Both the position numbers and the translations under genes were made by a program. Shown piece by piece: positions 35,758 to 45,547 of a stretch of DNA of 64,000 nucleotides (position 1 is the first letter of the stretch; the number at the start of each line of letters is the position of its first letter). The DNA is from JAAURB01 sp049647265 (lineage in GTDB: Bacteria; Cyanobacteriota; Cyanobacteriia; Cyanobacteriales; Microcoleaceae): contig JBARXJ010000053.1 of NCBI GenBank assembly GCA_049647265.1, positions 248,001-312,000 of the forward strand, written 5' to 3'. The notes below the pieces were generated by a model. It had not been told where the DNA came from and did no database searches. It saw nothing but the letters and a program-made list of their open reading frames with translations.

Positions 35758-36183
35758 ATGGCATCGACTCCCCCGATAAAACCCTTCAATCCTCAAGCTG
35801 AACTCGCCAAAGAACGGAACCGCGCTGCTGCTGAACGCACCTTAATGGCTTGGATACGGACTTGTTTGGCATTGATTAGTTTTGGCTTCGGGATTGATAC
35901 GGTTGTCAGTGCCATTCGTTCTTTAGTGGGAAATGACGTTAATCCGGTTCGTCTCTCACGCTTACTGGGTCTTTCATTTATTGCTTTGGGAACCTACGCA
36001 ATGTTAGCAGCCGTCATTGAACATTACCAGGAGTTACGCCATATTCAACGAGATGAAGCCTATTATTACACTCCCCGGCGTTCATTGGGCTTAACAGTGG
36101 CTTTGGCGTTGGTTACCATCGGCATATTAGCATTTTTGGGGATATTAATTAAGACATTTGATCTGTTTTCTTTTTTAAGGTAA
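35758..36183 (+). CDS. DUF202 (YidH) family membrane protein
   Basis: 141 residues with three membrane segments. AKERNRAAAERTLMAWIRTCLALISFGFGID is the DUF202 signature and LGLTVALALVTIGILAFLGILI the last helix. The function is unknown. It lies just upstream of petG in the same direction. Confidence 0.9.
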   Translation: MASTPPIKPFNPQAELAKERNRAAAERTLMAWIRTCLALISFGFGIDTVVSAIRSLVGNDVNPVRLSRLLGLSFIALGTYAMLAAVIEHYQELRHIQRDEAYYYTPRRSLGLTVALALVTIGILAFLGILIKTFDLFSFLR

Positions 36184-36259
36184 AATGCATAAAGGGTTTA
36201 GTTTGGAAAATAACCCCATAAAATAAACATCATTTGACTCAATTTTAAGGAGTAATATT

Positions 36260-36376
36260 GTGGTTGAACCTTTATTGTCTGGTATCGTAATTGGTCTAAT
36301 TCCTGTCACCCTCGCAGGACTGTTTTTTGCTGCGTATCAACAGTACCGTCGGGGAAATCAGTTGAATATTGACTAA
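36260..36376 (+). CDS. petG: Cytochrome b6f complex subunit V (PetG)
   Basis: 38 residues: VEPLLSGIVIGLIPVTLAG is the single membrane helix, then LFFAAYQQYRRGNQLNID. The family is 37-38 residues long and nearly invariant in cyanobacteria and chloroplasts. PetG is needed for assembly and stability of the cytochrome b6f complex. The start is GTG, preceded by AAGGAG; the only in-frame alternatives are internal. The gene converges on rsmD, an arrangement often seen in cyanobacteria. It proves an oxygenic phototroph background. Confidence 0.95.
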   Translation: MVEPLLSGIVIGLIPVTLAGLFFAAYQQYRRGNQLNID

Positions 36377-36422
36377 ATGATTGAGGTAGAGGCGTTACAT
36401 CTGTGAACGTCTTTACTATTTA

Positions 36423-37004
36423 TCATTCATTATTAGTCATTGCTTCTGAGTGATTCGCTATATTCTCAATCCGGAAAAAGGTAACGGCACTATTTCCATA
36501 CACTTTTTGACGATATATTTCTAAGCCATTTATACTTGGAATCGTCCAACGCTTCGGGTGATGTTCGACAGCCATTTCTCCATCAATTCCTAAAAGTTGA
36601 TATTGAGTAATGGCATCTAAAACAGGTTGATATAGACTACTTTGATAGGGTGGATCAAAATAAATTCGATCAAACTGAAGTCCGGCTAAAGTCTTTAATT
36701 TGGTTACCACATTGCCGCGAATAATTTGAAATTCTTGTTCGTTTGCAGCCACTTGTTGCCAATTTGAATTGATAATGCGGCAAGCTTGAGGAGACTGTTC
36801 AATTGCGATCGCAATTTTTGCACCCCGACACAATGCCTCTGCTCCCATTGAACCACATCCGCTACACAAATCCAACCAGCGACAGTCTAGAATCTGATTT
36901 TGCCAAATATTAAATACCGCTTCTCGGACACGGGCTAAAGTAGGACGAGTGTCTAAACCCGGTAAGGTTTTCAGGGGACGGTTACCATAAATTCTTAAAC
37001 CCAT
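36423..37004 (-). CDS. rsmD: 16S rRNA (guanine(966)-N2)-methyltransferase RsmD
   Basis: 193 residues. It begins MGLRIYGNRPLKTLPG, then TRPTLARVREAVFNIWQ, the SAM-binding WLDLCSGCGSMGAEALCRGA and the catalytic IYFDPPYQSSLY. It methylates G966 (E. coli numbering) of 16S rRNA during 30S assembly. Convergent with petG. Confidence 0.94.
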   Translation of the reverse strand: MGLRIYGNRPLKTLPGLDTRPTLARVREAVFNIWQNQILDCRWLDLCSGCGSMGAEALCRGAKIAIAIEQSPQACRIINSNWQQVAANEQEFQIIRGNVVTKLKTLAGLQFDRIYFDPPYQSSLYQPVLDAITQYQLLGIDGEMAVEHHPKRWTIPSINGLEIYRQKVYGNSAVTFFRIENIANHSEAMTNNE

Positions 37005-37095
37005 AATTCAATAAAAAACTGATTCAAAAAATAGCTGTAATTCTCATAAAAAAAACTACAGCTTTATTTCAGTTTAATCTAAATTGAACCGTCGA

Positions 37096-38469
37096 TCAAA
37101 CCGATGACATTGCCGTCACTTGATCTTTAGCAGCAGACTCTGACAGAGATAAGCCTGAAATGGTTTCCTGGCTGCGAGATCTTTGAGTCTTTAATAAGGT
37201 GATATTGCTAGTGATTAAAAAGCTAGTAAAACTAGCAATGGCAATAATCGGTAAAATCGAAGTATCAGATAAAACACCGAGAATAATTGATGTACTCACA
37301 GGGGTTTTTGTAATCGCGACATTAATTGCCGCCATACAACACAGCATTGCAATGGTCGGATGAAGCATTGGAATTGCCGCAGAAATTGCCAATCCTAAAC
37401 TTGCGCCTGTGAAAAATAAAGGAAAGATAAATCCGCCTCGAAAACCACCATGAATGGTAAAACTAATCGCGAACATTTTTGCTAAAGTGATTCCCAATAA
37501 GGTGACTAACCCTAAAGTAGAAGCTGTTTCAATCAGTTGAGTTTCAATTTGGTGTTCACTAAAAAATAGAGTTTGAGGATATAGAATCGCTAGGCTACCA
37601 ATTCCCACTCCTCCCATGACAGCCAGCAATATATGCTGATTTTCTATCCGATGAACCAGGAATTTAACGAATCGAAAAATTCCAATAAATAAAATCCCTG
37701 CTAATGCACCGACTGCACCTAAAACTAAACCTTCAACTAAATTTAGCCAGTTTAATGCGGGTAAAGTATCAAAGTAATCAAAGTGATAAATTCCTCCCAC
37801 TTCTAAACCGGTTGCATAGCGAAAAATTGCAAAACTAAAAATACCAGAAACAATGGCTGGCGTAATCGCTTCATAATATTCTATGCCACGACGATGGGGA
37901 ATTTCTAAGGCAAATAACGCCCCGCCAATGGGTGCGCCAAAAAAGGCAGCCAGCGCCGCACTCATACCACAAAACGTTAATACTCGTGTATTTTTGACGG
38001 TTAAATTGAGTTTCTCAGCTAGCCAACTTCCGAGACTGCCATTCACTTGTACTAATGGTGCTTCTGGCCCCAAGCTACCTCCGGCGGTAATTGAAACCAG
38101 AGAGGTTGATACCATTGCAGGGGTTTGACTGGGGTCTAGTCGTCCGGCATCGTGAACTTTATCAATCACAATTGCCATCTCTCCGGGTAAGCCAAAAAAG
38201 TATAAGCATAACCCCACACATAAACCGCCAATACTGGCAACAATTAAAGTATAATTCCAGTCCGGTAACCAAACGGGAAATAAGGGAACCCAGTAATTTT
38301 TTCCAGTTTCCCAGACTAATTTCATTAATTCTTCTAATACAAAATAGTAGGTTGTCGCAACAATTCCACCTACTGTTCCAACAATTGCTGCACAGCAAAT
38401 AATGGCAAAATAAGAGAGTTCTTGCGGTTGAGAAATGGTTTCATCTAGGGTTTCTTGAGTTGATATCAT
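37096..38469 (-). CDS. ClC-family chloride channel/transporter
   Basis: About 457 residues from the ATG at 38469 (an ATG at 38496 is also in frame), ten or more hydrophobic helices. Selectivity-region motif GGSLGPEAPLVQVNGSLGSW corresponds to the GREGP loop of ClC-ec1, but the gating glutamate position is Leu. The third motif is HGGFRGGFIFPLFFTGASLGL and the inner helix is IFGAPIG-like (FFGAPIGGALFALEIPHRRG). Because the gating glutamate is replaced, channel-like rather than proton-coupled exchange behaviour is possible (inference). Confidence 0.88.
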   Translation of the reverse strand: MISTQETLDETISQPQELSYFAIICCAAIVGTVGGIVATTYYFVLEELMKLVWETGKNYWVPLFPVWLPDWNYTLIVASIGGLCVGLCLYFFGLPGEMAIVIDKVHDAGRLDPSQTPAMVSTSLVSITAGGSLGPEAPLVQVNGSLGSWLAEKLNLTVKNTRVLTFCGMSAALAAFFGAPIGGALFALEIPHRRGIEYYEAITPAIVSGIFSFAIFRYATGLEVGGIYHFDYFDTLPALNWLNLVEGLVLGAVGALAGILFIGIFRFVKFLVHRIENQHILLAVMGGVGIGSLAILYPQTLFFSEHQIETQLIETASTLGLVTLLGITLAKMFAISFTIHGGFRGGFIFPLFFTGASLGLAISAAIPMLHPTIAMLCCMAAINVAITKTPVSTSIILGVLSDTSILPIIAIASFTSFLITSNITLLKTQRSRSQETISGLSLSESAAKDQVTAMSSV

Positions 38470-38709
38470 ATTTAGCTTTCGTAGATTGTGATGCACATAA
38501 GCTGTGTGTTATTTCACTCTCATAAAATAAAATTTAACAACTTTGATCTTCATCATGCTAATGTCTGATACCTCAATTAAATGTAGCTATAATTACATTT
38601 ATACCCTTTTATTTAATGGTTTTACATCGGTTTAATGCAGTCTATTCAAACTGTATTTTAAAATACAATTTATTATGATTTAATATCATTGGTGAAAGAA
38701 AAAAAATAA

Positions 38710-39225
38710 TTATTGAATTGAAATGTGAGATCGTAAAATTCGGTGCATATCTAGGCTTGGGGGTACAATAGGGGTTTGAGACAGGAGATTATGTACTTGC
38801 CCGCGATGATGAGTTTGATGATTAAAAAAGTGAGTGATGAGTAGTTGGACAGGATATTCATGGGAGTGGCCCGCAGAATTAATATAGCGAATAGATTGAT
38901 TGATAAATTCTACTGTTAAATTACTAAAAAAAACTTCAATTTTTTGATCTTCTAAGACTCGCGCCGCCCAAAGTTCTAAGAAACTTTTATATAAAATAGC
39001 ATCTAATTCTGTGGAGGGAGTTTCATCCCCTTGAAACCGACTCATCCAAATCCTATCGCCAATTAAAATATGATTCAGCGTGCCTAAGATACTATGAAAA
39101 AATGCAGGTCTTGTTTGGTTTAACTCACTGTCTGGGAGTTGAGCGCAGGCTTCATAAATGGTTTGATTGGCTAATGTATTGTAACGCGCTTGTCTTTGGA
39201 AATGAGGAATAAGAGGATCAACCAT
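38710..39225 (-). CDS. DinB family protein
   Basis: 171 residues, four-helix bundle. Metal-binding histidines in ILGTLNHILIGDRIW and in LITHFFNHQTHHRGQVHNLL. DinB/YfiT-like proteins are thiol-dependent metalloenzymes or stress proteins. The substrate here is unknown. Monocistronic. Confidence 0.9.
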   Translation of the reverse strand: MVDPLIPHFQRQARYNTLANQTIYEACAQLPDSELNQTRPAFFHSILGTLNHILIGDRIWMSRFQGDETPSTELDAILYKSFLELWAARVLEDQKIEVFFSNLTVEFINQSIRYINSAGHSHEYPVQLLITHFFNHQTHHRGQVHNLLSQTPIVPPSLDMHRILRSHISIQ

Positions 39226-39477
39226 GGCATTTAACCCCGTCAGATACAGACGATCTTAACAGCAAATTCTCATCTAACATCAAGTTCAGTTTAATCACAT
39301 TGTATAAGCAGTGATAAATATCACAACATAGCTGTGTTTTCAATCACCCATTAGGTCTAAATTATTAAATATATTTCGATTTTTAATTAAAATCCCTATC
39401 GATATTGTTAAAATCTATGTATTTTTTGACAAAACTTTGATAATATCATTCTATATTATAAACAAATTTTAGTAACC

Positions 39478-39717
39478 ATGAACTATATGCAGCACCCCAT
39501 TCAACTGCTCCAATTTGCATTGGGCGAGCTATTTGCCCAAGCCCATTCCACAGGATACGTGACTTTAGCAGATCGTTATGGACTGATGGCAGCGATCTTA
39601 GATGAGTCTCTAAGTGAGGAAGAAAGACGTGCAGTCAATCGGTTATTAAGAGCAATTTGTCGGGGAAAAATTAAAGTGATTGATGAAATTTCTACTGTTT
39701 TAGTCAAACAATATTAA
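39478..39717 (+). CDS. Conserved cyanobacterial protein, small helical
   Basis: 79 residues (or 76 from the second Met). HPIQLLQFALGELFAQAHSTGYVTLADRYGLMAAILDESLSEEERRAVNRLLRAICRGKIKVIDEIS has the length and feel of small cyanobacterial regulatory proteins. No named domain is recognised. It ends 1 bp from the converging pentapeptide gene. Confidence 0.78.
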   Translation: MNYMQHPIQLLQFALGELFAQAHSTGYVTLADRYGLMAAILDESLSEEERRAVNRLLRAICRGKIKVIDEISTVLVKQY

Positions 39718-39718
39718 C

Positions 39719-40228
39719 TTAAGGTTCGGAGCAATTTCTTTTAGTTCCATCTGGTAAAGTTGCTCCACAAAAATTAGTATCTTTTAGCTTAGCACCGTTA
39801 AGATTGGCATTAGACAGGTTAGCTTCTGTCAATTGCGCTTGTTCTAAAAATGCGCGATATAAATCAGCCCAGACCAGGTTTGTTTGGCTTAAGTTGGCTC
39901 CCCTCAAAGTAGTACTATGAAGTTTAGCATCTTGTAAATTAGCGCCTGTTAGATCGGCTTCAATCAAATTTGCAGAACTTAAGTCAGCACCTCGTAAGTT
40001 TGCACCCCGTAAATTTGCTTTTTGTAAGTTTGCCCCTAATAAATTAGCACCGTTTAACTCAGCTTGTTCTAAATTGGCTTCACTTAAGTCACACTGCTGA
40101 CATTGTTTTGTACTCCTGAGCCGTGCTAGATCGGCTGGTCGCTCTGCGTGAACCCTTATGGCTAAACTTAGACTAGAAATAAATCCAATGATGACGGTCA
40201 ATATAAGTTTCATTGCTTTATTCTGCAA
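39719..40228 (-). CDS. Secreted pentapeptide-repeat protein
   Basis: 169 residues. N-terminal signal peptide (LILTVIIGFISSLSLAIRVHA). A CQQCDLSEANLEQAELNG cap follows, then about 17 A(D/N)LxX repeats forming a right-handed beta-helix, and a C-terminal CGATLPDGTKRNC disulfide-like cap typical of cyanobacterial members. The export signal suggests a periplasmic or thylakoid-lumen protein. The function is unknown. The start is at Met1 or Met6. Confidence 0.92.
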   Translation of the reverse strand: MQNKAMKLILTVIIGFISSLSLAIRVHAERPADLARLRSTKQCQQCDLSEANLEQAELNGANLLGANLQKANLRGANLRGADLSSANLIEADLTGANLQDAKLHSTTLRGANLSQTNLVWADLYRAFLEQAQLTEANLSNANLNGAKLKDTNFCGATLPDGTKRNCSEP

Positions 40229-40537
40229 TAATTAAATTCATACTTTATTTTAGCTTAAAAGTATTAATTAGATAAACAAATAAAGCTAATATTTTTATTG
40301 AAATTAAGAAGAGTCCGATCAAGCTAATAATTGTACTTAATATTTCAGAACTTAAAAAAATAAAAAGATTAGATAGAGTAGCTAAAAAGATATCAATCTG
40401 CGATCGGCTTCTGATCGATATACAGAGCAGTTAATATCGACAATAATGGCTTCCTTTAGTTATGAGTGACAAAGCTAAGCTTATGCCATAATTGATCTAT
40501 TCAAGCGTTAACTATCGATAGTGCTATATTTTGATGT
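40229..40537. other. AT-rich divergent spacer
   Basis: Separates the pentapeptide gene from the diguanylate cyclase gene and should hold both promoters. It contains GATCGGCTTCTGATCG near 40403 and ATCGAT-rich short palindromes. No gene is seen. Confidence 0.4.
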
Positions 40538-42013
40538 ATGAATAGCGTGATAAGTATCAATATGCAATCTGTTTATCAATCTGACCAAGAAATTTTAATC
40601 ATAGATGATCAGCTCGAGAATTTACAAGTCTTGTCAGAGATTTTAGAGTTAAATGGCTATAAAGTTCGTAAGGCTAGGGATGGAAAAACTGCGTTGAGAA
40701 CTGCTCAAATATTAGCCCCTGACTTAATTCTACTAGATATTAGAATGCCAGAAATGGACGGTTACGAAGTGTGTCGCCAGCTAAAAGCTCATCCGAAAAC
40801 CCAGGACATTCCCATTATTTTTGTAAGCGCCCTTAACGAATCTTTAGATAAGATTAAAGCTTTTAAAGCAGGAGGAGTCGATTATATTTCTAAACCTTTT
40901 CAGATTGATGAGCTATTAGCAAGAGTAGAAAGCAAGTTAACAATTCAATTACAAAAGGTACAGCTTCAGCAAGAAATTAAACGCCGTCAACACGTAGAAG
41001 ATATTTTAGATAAATCCCAAGAACTTCTCAAGGGTGTTCTCAATAGTTGTCCTGTCGGAATTGCCTTTTTGAAAGGGGTTCGAGATCGCCGAGATCAAAT
41101 CGGTTACTTTCGATGTGTGTTAGTTAACCCTTATCTAGCAAAGGCTTTTGGTAAAACAGTCGAACAACTAACAAACCAACAAATTTTAAGATCAACCCTT
41201 GAATCAGTCGATTCAACCTTATTTGATCAATGTATTCAACTGATGGAAACAGCAGAACCCTTTCAGCAAGAAATATTTTATCAGAATCAATGGGTAAATG
41301 GCTGGTATAATTTAAATCTAATCAAGCATCAAGATGGCTTTTTGGTCACAATTTTGGATATTACCGATCGTAAAGAATGGGAAGCGAATCTTAACCGAAC
41401 CAATCAAAATCTTTATCAACTGGCAACTTTAGATGGTTTAACCCAGGTGTATAATCGCCGCATTTTTGATTTATCCTTAGAACAAGAATGGCAGCGGCTA
41501 CGACGAGAACAACAACCGTTATCTTTGATTTTAGTTGACATAGATTATTTTAAAGGGTACAACGATTGCTACGGCCATCTCGCAGGCGATCGCTGTTTGC
41601 ATCAAGTTGCTCAAACGATTAAGCAAGCCATCAAGCGTCCCGCAGATTTAGTGGCTCGCTATGGTGGTGAAGAATTTGCGGTAATTTTACCGAATACAAG
41701 TTTACAGGGTGCTGAAATCGTGGCTTGGCAGATTCAAGAGATGATCCAATCTGTGAAGATTCCCCATACTCGCTCAGAGATATCGCAGTGGGTGAGTGTC
41801 AGTCTCGGTGTAAGCTGTCAAGTCCCGAATCCATTTGAGACGGCTGAATCTTTGATTCTCGCTGCTGATAAGGCACTCTATTGTGCAAAAGATCAAGGTC
41901 GCAACCAAGTTGTCAGTTTAGAAATCGAAAAACACTCTTCTGATTCTAAAATCAACCTGGGTGAGCTTAATCGACACAATCAATTCAACGATCAATTTCA
42001 TATTCGTTCCTAA
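40538..42013 (+). CDS. Response-regulator diguanylate cyclase (REC-PAS-GGDEF)
   Basis: 491 residues. REC domain 15-135 with phospho-acceptor Asp67 in LILLDIRMPEMDGYE and the lysine in YISKPFQ. A coiled coil (136-165) leads to a PAS-like domain (about 165-285) with LDITDRKEWEANLNRT. GGDEF domain 290-465: active site RYGGEEF (376-380 GGEEF) and an inhibitory I-site RxxD (RPAD, 367-370) five residues before it. It therefore makes c-di-GMP and is probably product-inhibited. No sensor kinase is adjacent. The stop is 13 bp before glgX. Confidence 0.93.
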   Translation: MNSVISINMQSVYQSDQEILIIDDQLENLQVLSEILELNGYKVRKARDGKTALRTAQILAPDLILLDIRMPEMDGYEVCRQLKAHPKTQDIPIIFVSALNESLDKIKAFKAGGVDYISKPFQIDELLARVESKLTIQLQKVQLQQEIKRRQHVEDILDKSQELLKGVLNSCPVGIAFLKGVRDRRDQIGYFRCVLVNPYLAKAFGKTVEQLTNQQILRSTLESVDSTLFDQCIQLMETAEPFQQEIFYQNQWVNGWYNLNLIKHQDGFLVTILDITDRKEWEANLNRTNQNLYQLATLDGLTQVYNRRIFDLSLEQEWQRLRREQQPLSLILVDIDYFKGYNDCYGHLAGDRCLHQVAQTIKQAIKRPADLVARYGGEEFAVILPNTSLQGAEIVAWQIQEMIQSVKIPHTRSEISQWVSVSLGVSCQVPNPFETAESLILAADKALYCAKDQGRNQVVSLEIEKHSSDSKINLGELNRHNQFNDQFHIRS

Positions 42014-42026
42014 TCAGGGTAATGTC

Positions 42027-44090
42027 ATGAGCTTTGAAACTTTTCCAGGTCAGAGTTTTCCACTGGGTGCAACAATTCAACGTCATGGCGTGAATTTCTG
42101 CATATTTTCTAAAACTTGTAAATCATTAGAATTATTATTATTTGATACTCCCGATGCAGCCGAACCTGCCTATGTCATTCCCTTTAATCCTGATGTTAAT
42201 AAAACATTTTATTACTGGCATATTTTAGTCGCGGGTGTATTCCCTGGACAGATTTATGGATTTCGCGCCGATGGTTTGTATTTACCAGAAGCTGGTTATC
42301 GCTTTGACCCTGAAAAAGTGCTGCTCGATCCCTATGCCAAAGCCATTGTTAACGATGAAAATTATAGTCGTGCGGCTGCTTCTCAGCCGGGAAATAACTC
42401 AGCAGTTGCCTTAAAAGGTGTGGTCGTCAATCCCGATACCTATGATTGGGAAGAAGATAAACCGCTACAAATTCCTTATGCTCGAACCATTATTTATGAA
42501 CTCCATGTGGGTGGTTTTACCCGTCATCCTAACTCCGGAGTGTCGATAGAGAAACGAGGAACATATGCCGGATTAATTGAGAAAATTCCTTATTTAAAAG
42601 ACTTAGGAATTACTGCTGTTGAACTGATGCCGATTCATCAATTTGATGAGCAAGATGCAGTTCCCCCCCGTAAAAACTATTGGGGATATAGTACAATTGG
42701 ATTTTTTGCGCCTCACCGCGCTTATAGTTATCGCCGCAATCCTTTAGGGCCGATCAATGAATTTCGAGATATGGTGAAGGCATTTCATAAAGCCGGAATA
42801 GAAGTAATTTTAGATGTGGTCTTTAACCATACAGCCGAGGGAAATCATCATGGCCCTACCCTGTCTTTTAGAGGTTTGGATAACTTTATGTATTATATTT
42901 TAGAAGAAGATCAACAATATTATAGTAATTATAGTGGCTGTGGTAATACGGTAAAAGCCAATCATGAAATCACCGGACAACTAATCGTTGATTGTCTGCG
43001 ATATTGGGTTTCAGAAATGCACGTTGATGGCTTTCGTTTTGATTTAGCCTCTATTTTTTCCCGCGATAAATATGGTGAGCCAATGGAAGATGCTCCGATT
43101 TTATGGATTATTAAATCCGATCCGGTTTTAGCTGGAACAAAGTTAATTGCTGAAGCTTGGGATGCAGGCGGGCTATATGAGGTGGGATCGTTTGCTGGCG
43201 ATCGCTTTGCTGAATGGAATGGTCAATATCGAGATGATATTCGCAGTTTTATTAAAAGCGATCCGGGAACTATTCAACAGTTAGCAGCACGAATTATGGG
43301 AAGTCCGGATATTTATCCCACTCCCGAACGCGATCCCCATTGTAGTATTAATTTTATCACTTGTCATGATGGTTTTACTATCAATGATTTGGTTTCTTAT
43401 AATGAGAAACATAATGAAGCCAATGGTGAAAATAATCGAGATGGTCATAATCATAATATTAGTTGGAATTGTGGAGAAGAAGGAGTTACAGATAATCCCG
43501 AAATAGAAGCTTTACGGTTACGACAGATTAAAAATTTCCTAACTATTTTATTTATTTCTCAGGGAACGCCGATGATTTTAATGGGAGATGAAGTACGACG
43601 GACTCAGTTTGGAAATAATAATGCTTATTGTCAAGATAATAAATTGGGTTGGTTTGACTGGAGTTTAATTGGGAAAAATGCTGATTTACTACGCTTTTTG
43701 AAAGGGATTATTCGCTTTACTAAAACCCGTCGAATCTTTAAGATTGAAACCCTAATTCAAGATAATCCAGAGAGTTATTTACCCAATATTAGTTGGCATG
43801 GAATTCACTTAGGAGAACCCTGCTGGGATGAGGATTCTTATCACTTAGCGTTTAGTTTGCGTCATCCTCAAGCCGGTGAATTTTTACACGTGATGTTAAA
43901 TGCTTACTGGAAACCCTTAAAGTTTGAATTACCTTCCTTACCAAAAACCCAAAGTTGGCATCGAATTGTAGATACTGCCTTGAATACTCCCCATGATTTC
44001 TGTGATGTTAAAGTAGCCCCGGCTATTTCGACTCGTTTTTATCGGGTTAAACCTCGCTCATCAGTGATTATTATGGCGCAAGATAGATAA
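42027..44090 (+). CDS. glgX: Glycogen debranching enzyme GlgX
   Basis: 687 residues from MSFETFPGQSFPLGATI, a start chosen because the longer frame would overlap the cyclase gene by 53 bp. N-terminal CBM48 (10-150), then a GH13 catalytic barrel: LDVVFNHTAEG, GFRFDLAS (nucleophile Asp), AEAWDAG (acid/base Glu) and NFITCHDGFTINDLVSYN. It is an isoamylase-type enzyme that removes alpha-1,6 branches from phosphorylase-limit glycogen. It is probably co-transcribed with the upstream diguanylate cyclase, linking c-di-GMP signalling to carbon storage (inference). Confidence 0.95.
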   Translation: MSFETFPGQSFPLGATIQRHGVNFCIFSKTCKSLELLLFDTPDAAEPAYVIPFNPDVNKTFYYWHILVAGVFPGQIYGFRADGLYLPEAGYRFDPEKVLLDPYAKAIVNDENYSRAAASQPGNNSAVALKGVVVNPDTYDWEEDKPLQIPYARTIIYELHVGGFTRHPNSGVSIEKRGTYAGLIEKIPYLKDLGITAVELMPIHQFDEQDAVPPRKNYWGYSTIGFFAPHRAYSYRRNPLGPINEFRDMVKAFHKAGIEVILDVVFNHTAEGNHHGPTLSFRGLDNFMYYILEEDQQYYSNYSGCGNTVKANHEITGQLIVDCLRYWVSEMHVDGFRFDLASIFSRDKYGEPMEDAPILWIIKSDPVLAGTKLIAEAWDAGGLYEVGSFAGDRFAEWNGQYRDDIRSFIKSDPGTIQQLAARIMGSPDIYPTPERDPHCSINFITCHDGFTINDLVSYNEKHNEANGENNRDGHNHNISWNCGEEGVTDNPEIEALRLRQIKNFLTILFISQGTPMILMGDEVRRTQFGNNNAYCQDNKLGWFDWSLIGKNADLLRFLKGIIRFTKTRRIFKIETLIQDNPESYLPNISWHGIHLGEPCWDEDSYHLAFSLRHPQAGEFLHVMLNAYWKPLKFELPSLPKTQSWHRIVDTALNTPHDFCDVKVAPAISTRFYRVKPRSSVIIMAQDR

Positions 44091-44315
44091 AAAATAAACT
44101 CATCCCCACAACGCCTGATATCGCAGTATTTGATAGGATTTTTAATGAGTTTTCTGTCAGTTTTTGATACTCAAAAATTGCATATATTTTGATGAGTGTA
44201 TTCTGTATTTTTACTAAAGTTATCTCTTCAATAGATATTATAGTTAAGCATCTTAAATAAACCGAGTTTGACTTTTGTGAAAATCCTAACTTAGTATTGA
44301 CTGATTAACGGATTC

Positions 44316-45512
44316 TTAAACGACTAAACTATAAATTAAACCCACCACTCCGCCTGCAATCACCAGCCAGGCGGAATTTATTTTAAAGCGGAAAACAGCC
44401 AGTAAACTAACTAACATCAAAATTACTGTTAAGAAATCAACTAAAGCAGCTTGTACTAACGTGTAAGTTACAACCGCCATTAACCCTAAAGAAGCTGCAT
44501 TCACACCATCTAAAAACTGACTTGCAAAGGTAGATTGACGTAGTTTTGTTACCCAAGGATTAATTAAACTGACCAGTAAAAATGCAGGTAAGAAAATACC
44601 AACCGTTGCAGCAATTGCCCCCCTATTTCCAGCGACTAAATAACCGACAAATGTAGCGGTTGTAAATATTGGGCCAGGAGTCAGTTGACCGACTGCAACC
44701 GCATCAAGCAGTTCTTGAGAAGTCACCCACTGCCAACGTTCTACCAAATCCCGCTGTAAAAAAGCCAGCAAAACATAGCCACTCCCATACAAGACTGCCC
44801 CCACTTTAAGAAAGAATAAAAACACACTTGTCCAATGGGGAGATTGAGGAGTAATAGAGACTGAATTAGTTTGGGCAAAAATTTCTGAAACAGGTAATAA
44901 ACTGATACCACTTAATCGTCCAAAGCGATGTTTAAGTTGTTTAAATAATATCACCCCTAAACCCGCTAAGAATAACAGTAAAATCTGATTAACACCTAGA
45001 AAAAAAGCAATAATCACTGCAACTCCTATCAGTCGCGTTGGAAAATCTTTTGCAGCCTTTTTCCCTAGCTTCCATAACGCTTGGATTACAATAGCAATAA
45101 TGACGGGTTTAATGCCATATAAAATACTGTTAAGCTGAGGTAATGCTTGATATTGATCGTAAATAGCAGCCAATATCCAAACCATTGTCATGGCGGGTAA
45201 AATAAAGCAAAATCCCGCTACAAATAATCCACTCCATCCGCCATATTCATAGCCAATATGAATCGCTAATTCTGTTGAATTCGGGCCGGGAATTAAATTA
45301 GTAACACCGAATAAATCTAATAATTTTTCTCGAGTCAGCCATCGTCTACGAACAACAATTTCATCATCCATCATGGCGATATGTGCCGCTGGGCCACCAA
45401 AAGCAATTAAACCCAGTTTAAAAAAGACAGTTGCTAACGCTTTCAGGCGCTGCTGTTGCTGTTGGGGAGTGAGTTTAGTCTCAGGAAGGGTAGAGTCGGT
45501 TTCAGAAGACAT
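44316..45512 (-). CDS. chrA: Chromate transporter ChrA
   Basis: 398 residues, the two-domain long form. KLGLIAFGGPAAHIAMMDDEIV and VTNLIPGPNSTELAIHIGYEYGG form the first half. The second half repeats as FFLKVGAVLYGSGYVLLAFLQRDLV and AVGQLTPGPIFTTATFVGYLVAG. It exports chromate or sulfate-like oxyanions across the cytoplasmic membrane. No chromate regulator is adjacent. Confidence 0.92.
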   Translation of the reverse strand: MSSETDSTLPETKLTPQQQQQRLKALATVFFKLGLIAFGGPAAHIAMMDDEIVVRRRWLTREKLLDLFGVTNLIPGPNSTELAIHIGYEYGGWSGLFVAGFCFILPAMTMVWILAAIYDQYQALPQLNSILYGIKPVIIAIVIQALWKLGKKAAKDFPTRLIGVAVIIAFFLGVNQILLLFLAGLGVILFKQLKHRFGRLSGISLLPVSEIFAQTNSVSITPQSPHWTSVFLFFLKVGAVLYGSGYVLLAFLQRDLVERWQWVTSQELLDAVAVGQLTPGPIFTTATFVGYLVAGNRGAIAATVGIFLPAFLLVSLINPWVTKLRQSTFASQFLDGVNAASLGLMAVVTYTLVQAALVDFLTVILMLVSLLAVFRFKINSAWLVIAGGVVGLIYSLVV

Positions 45513-45547
45513 GGCTAATTTTAGTAAATATAATGCTTCGTTTGCCG

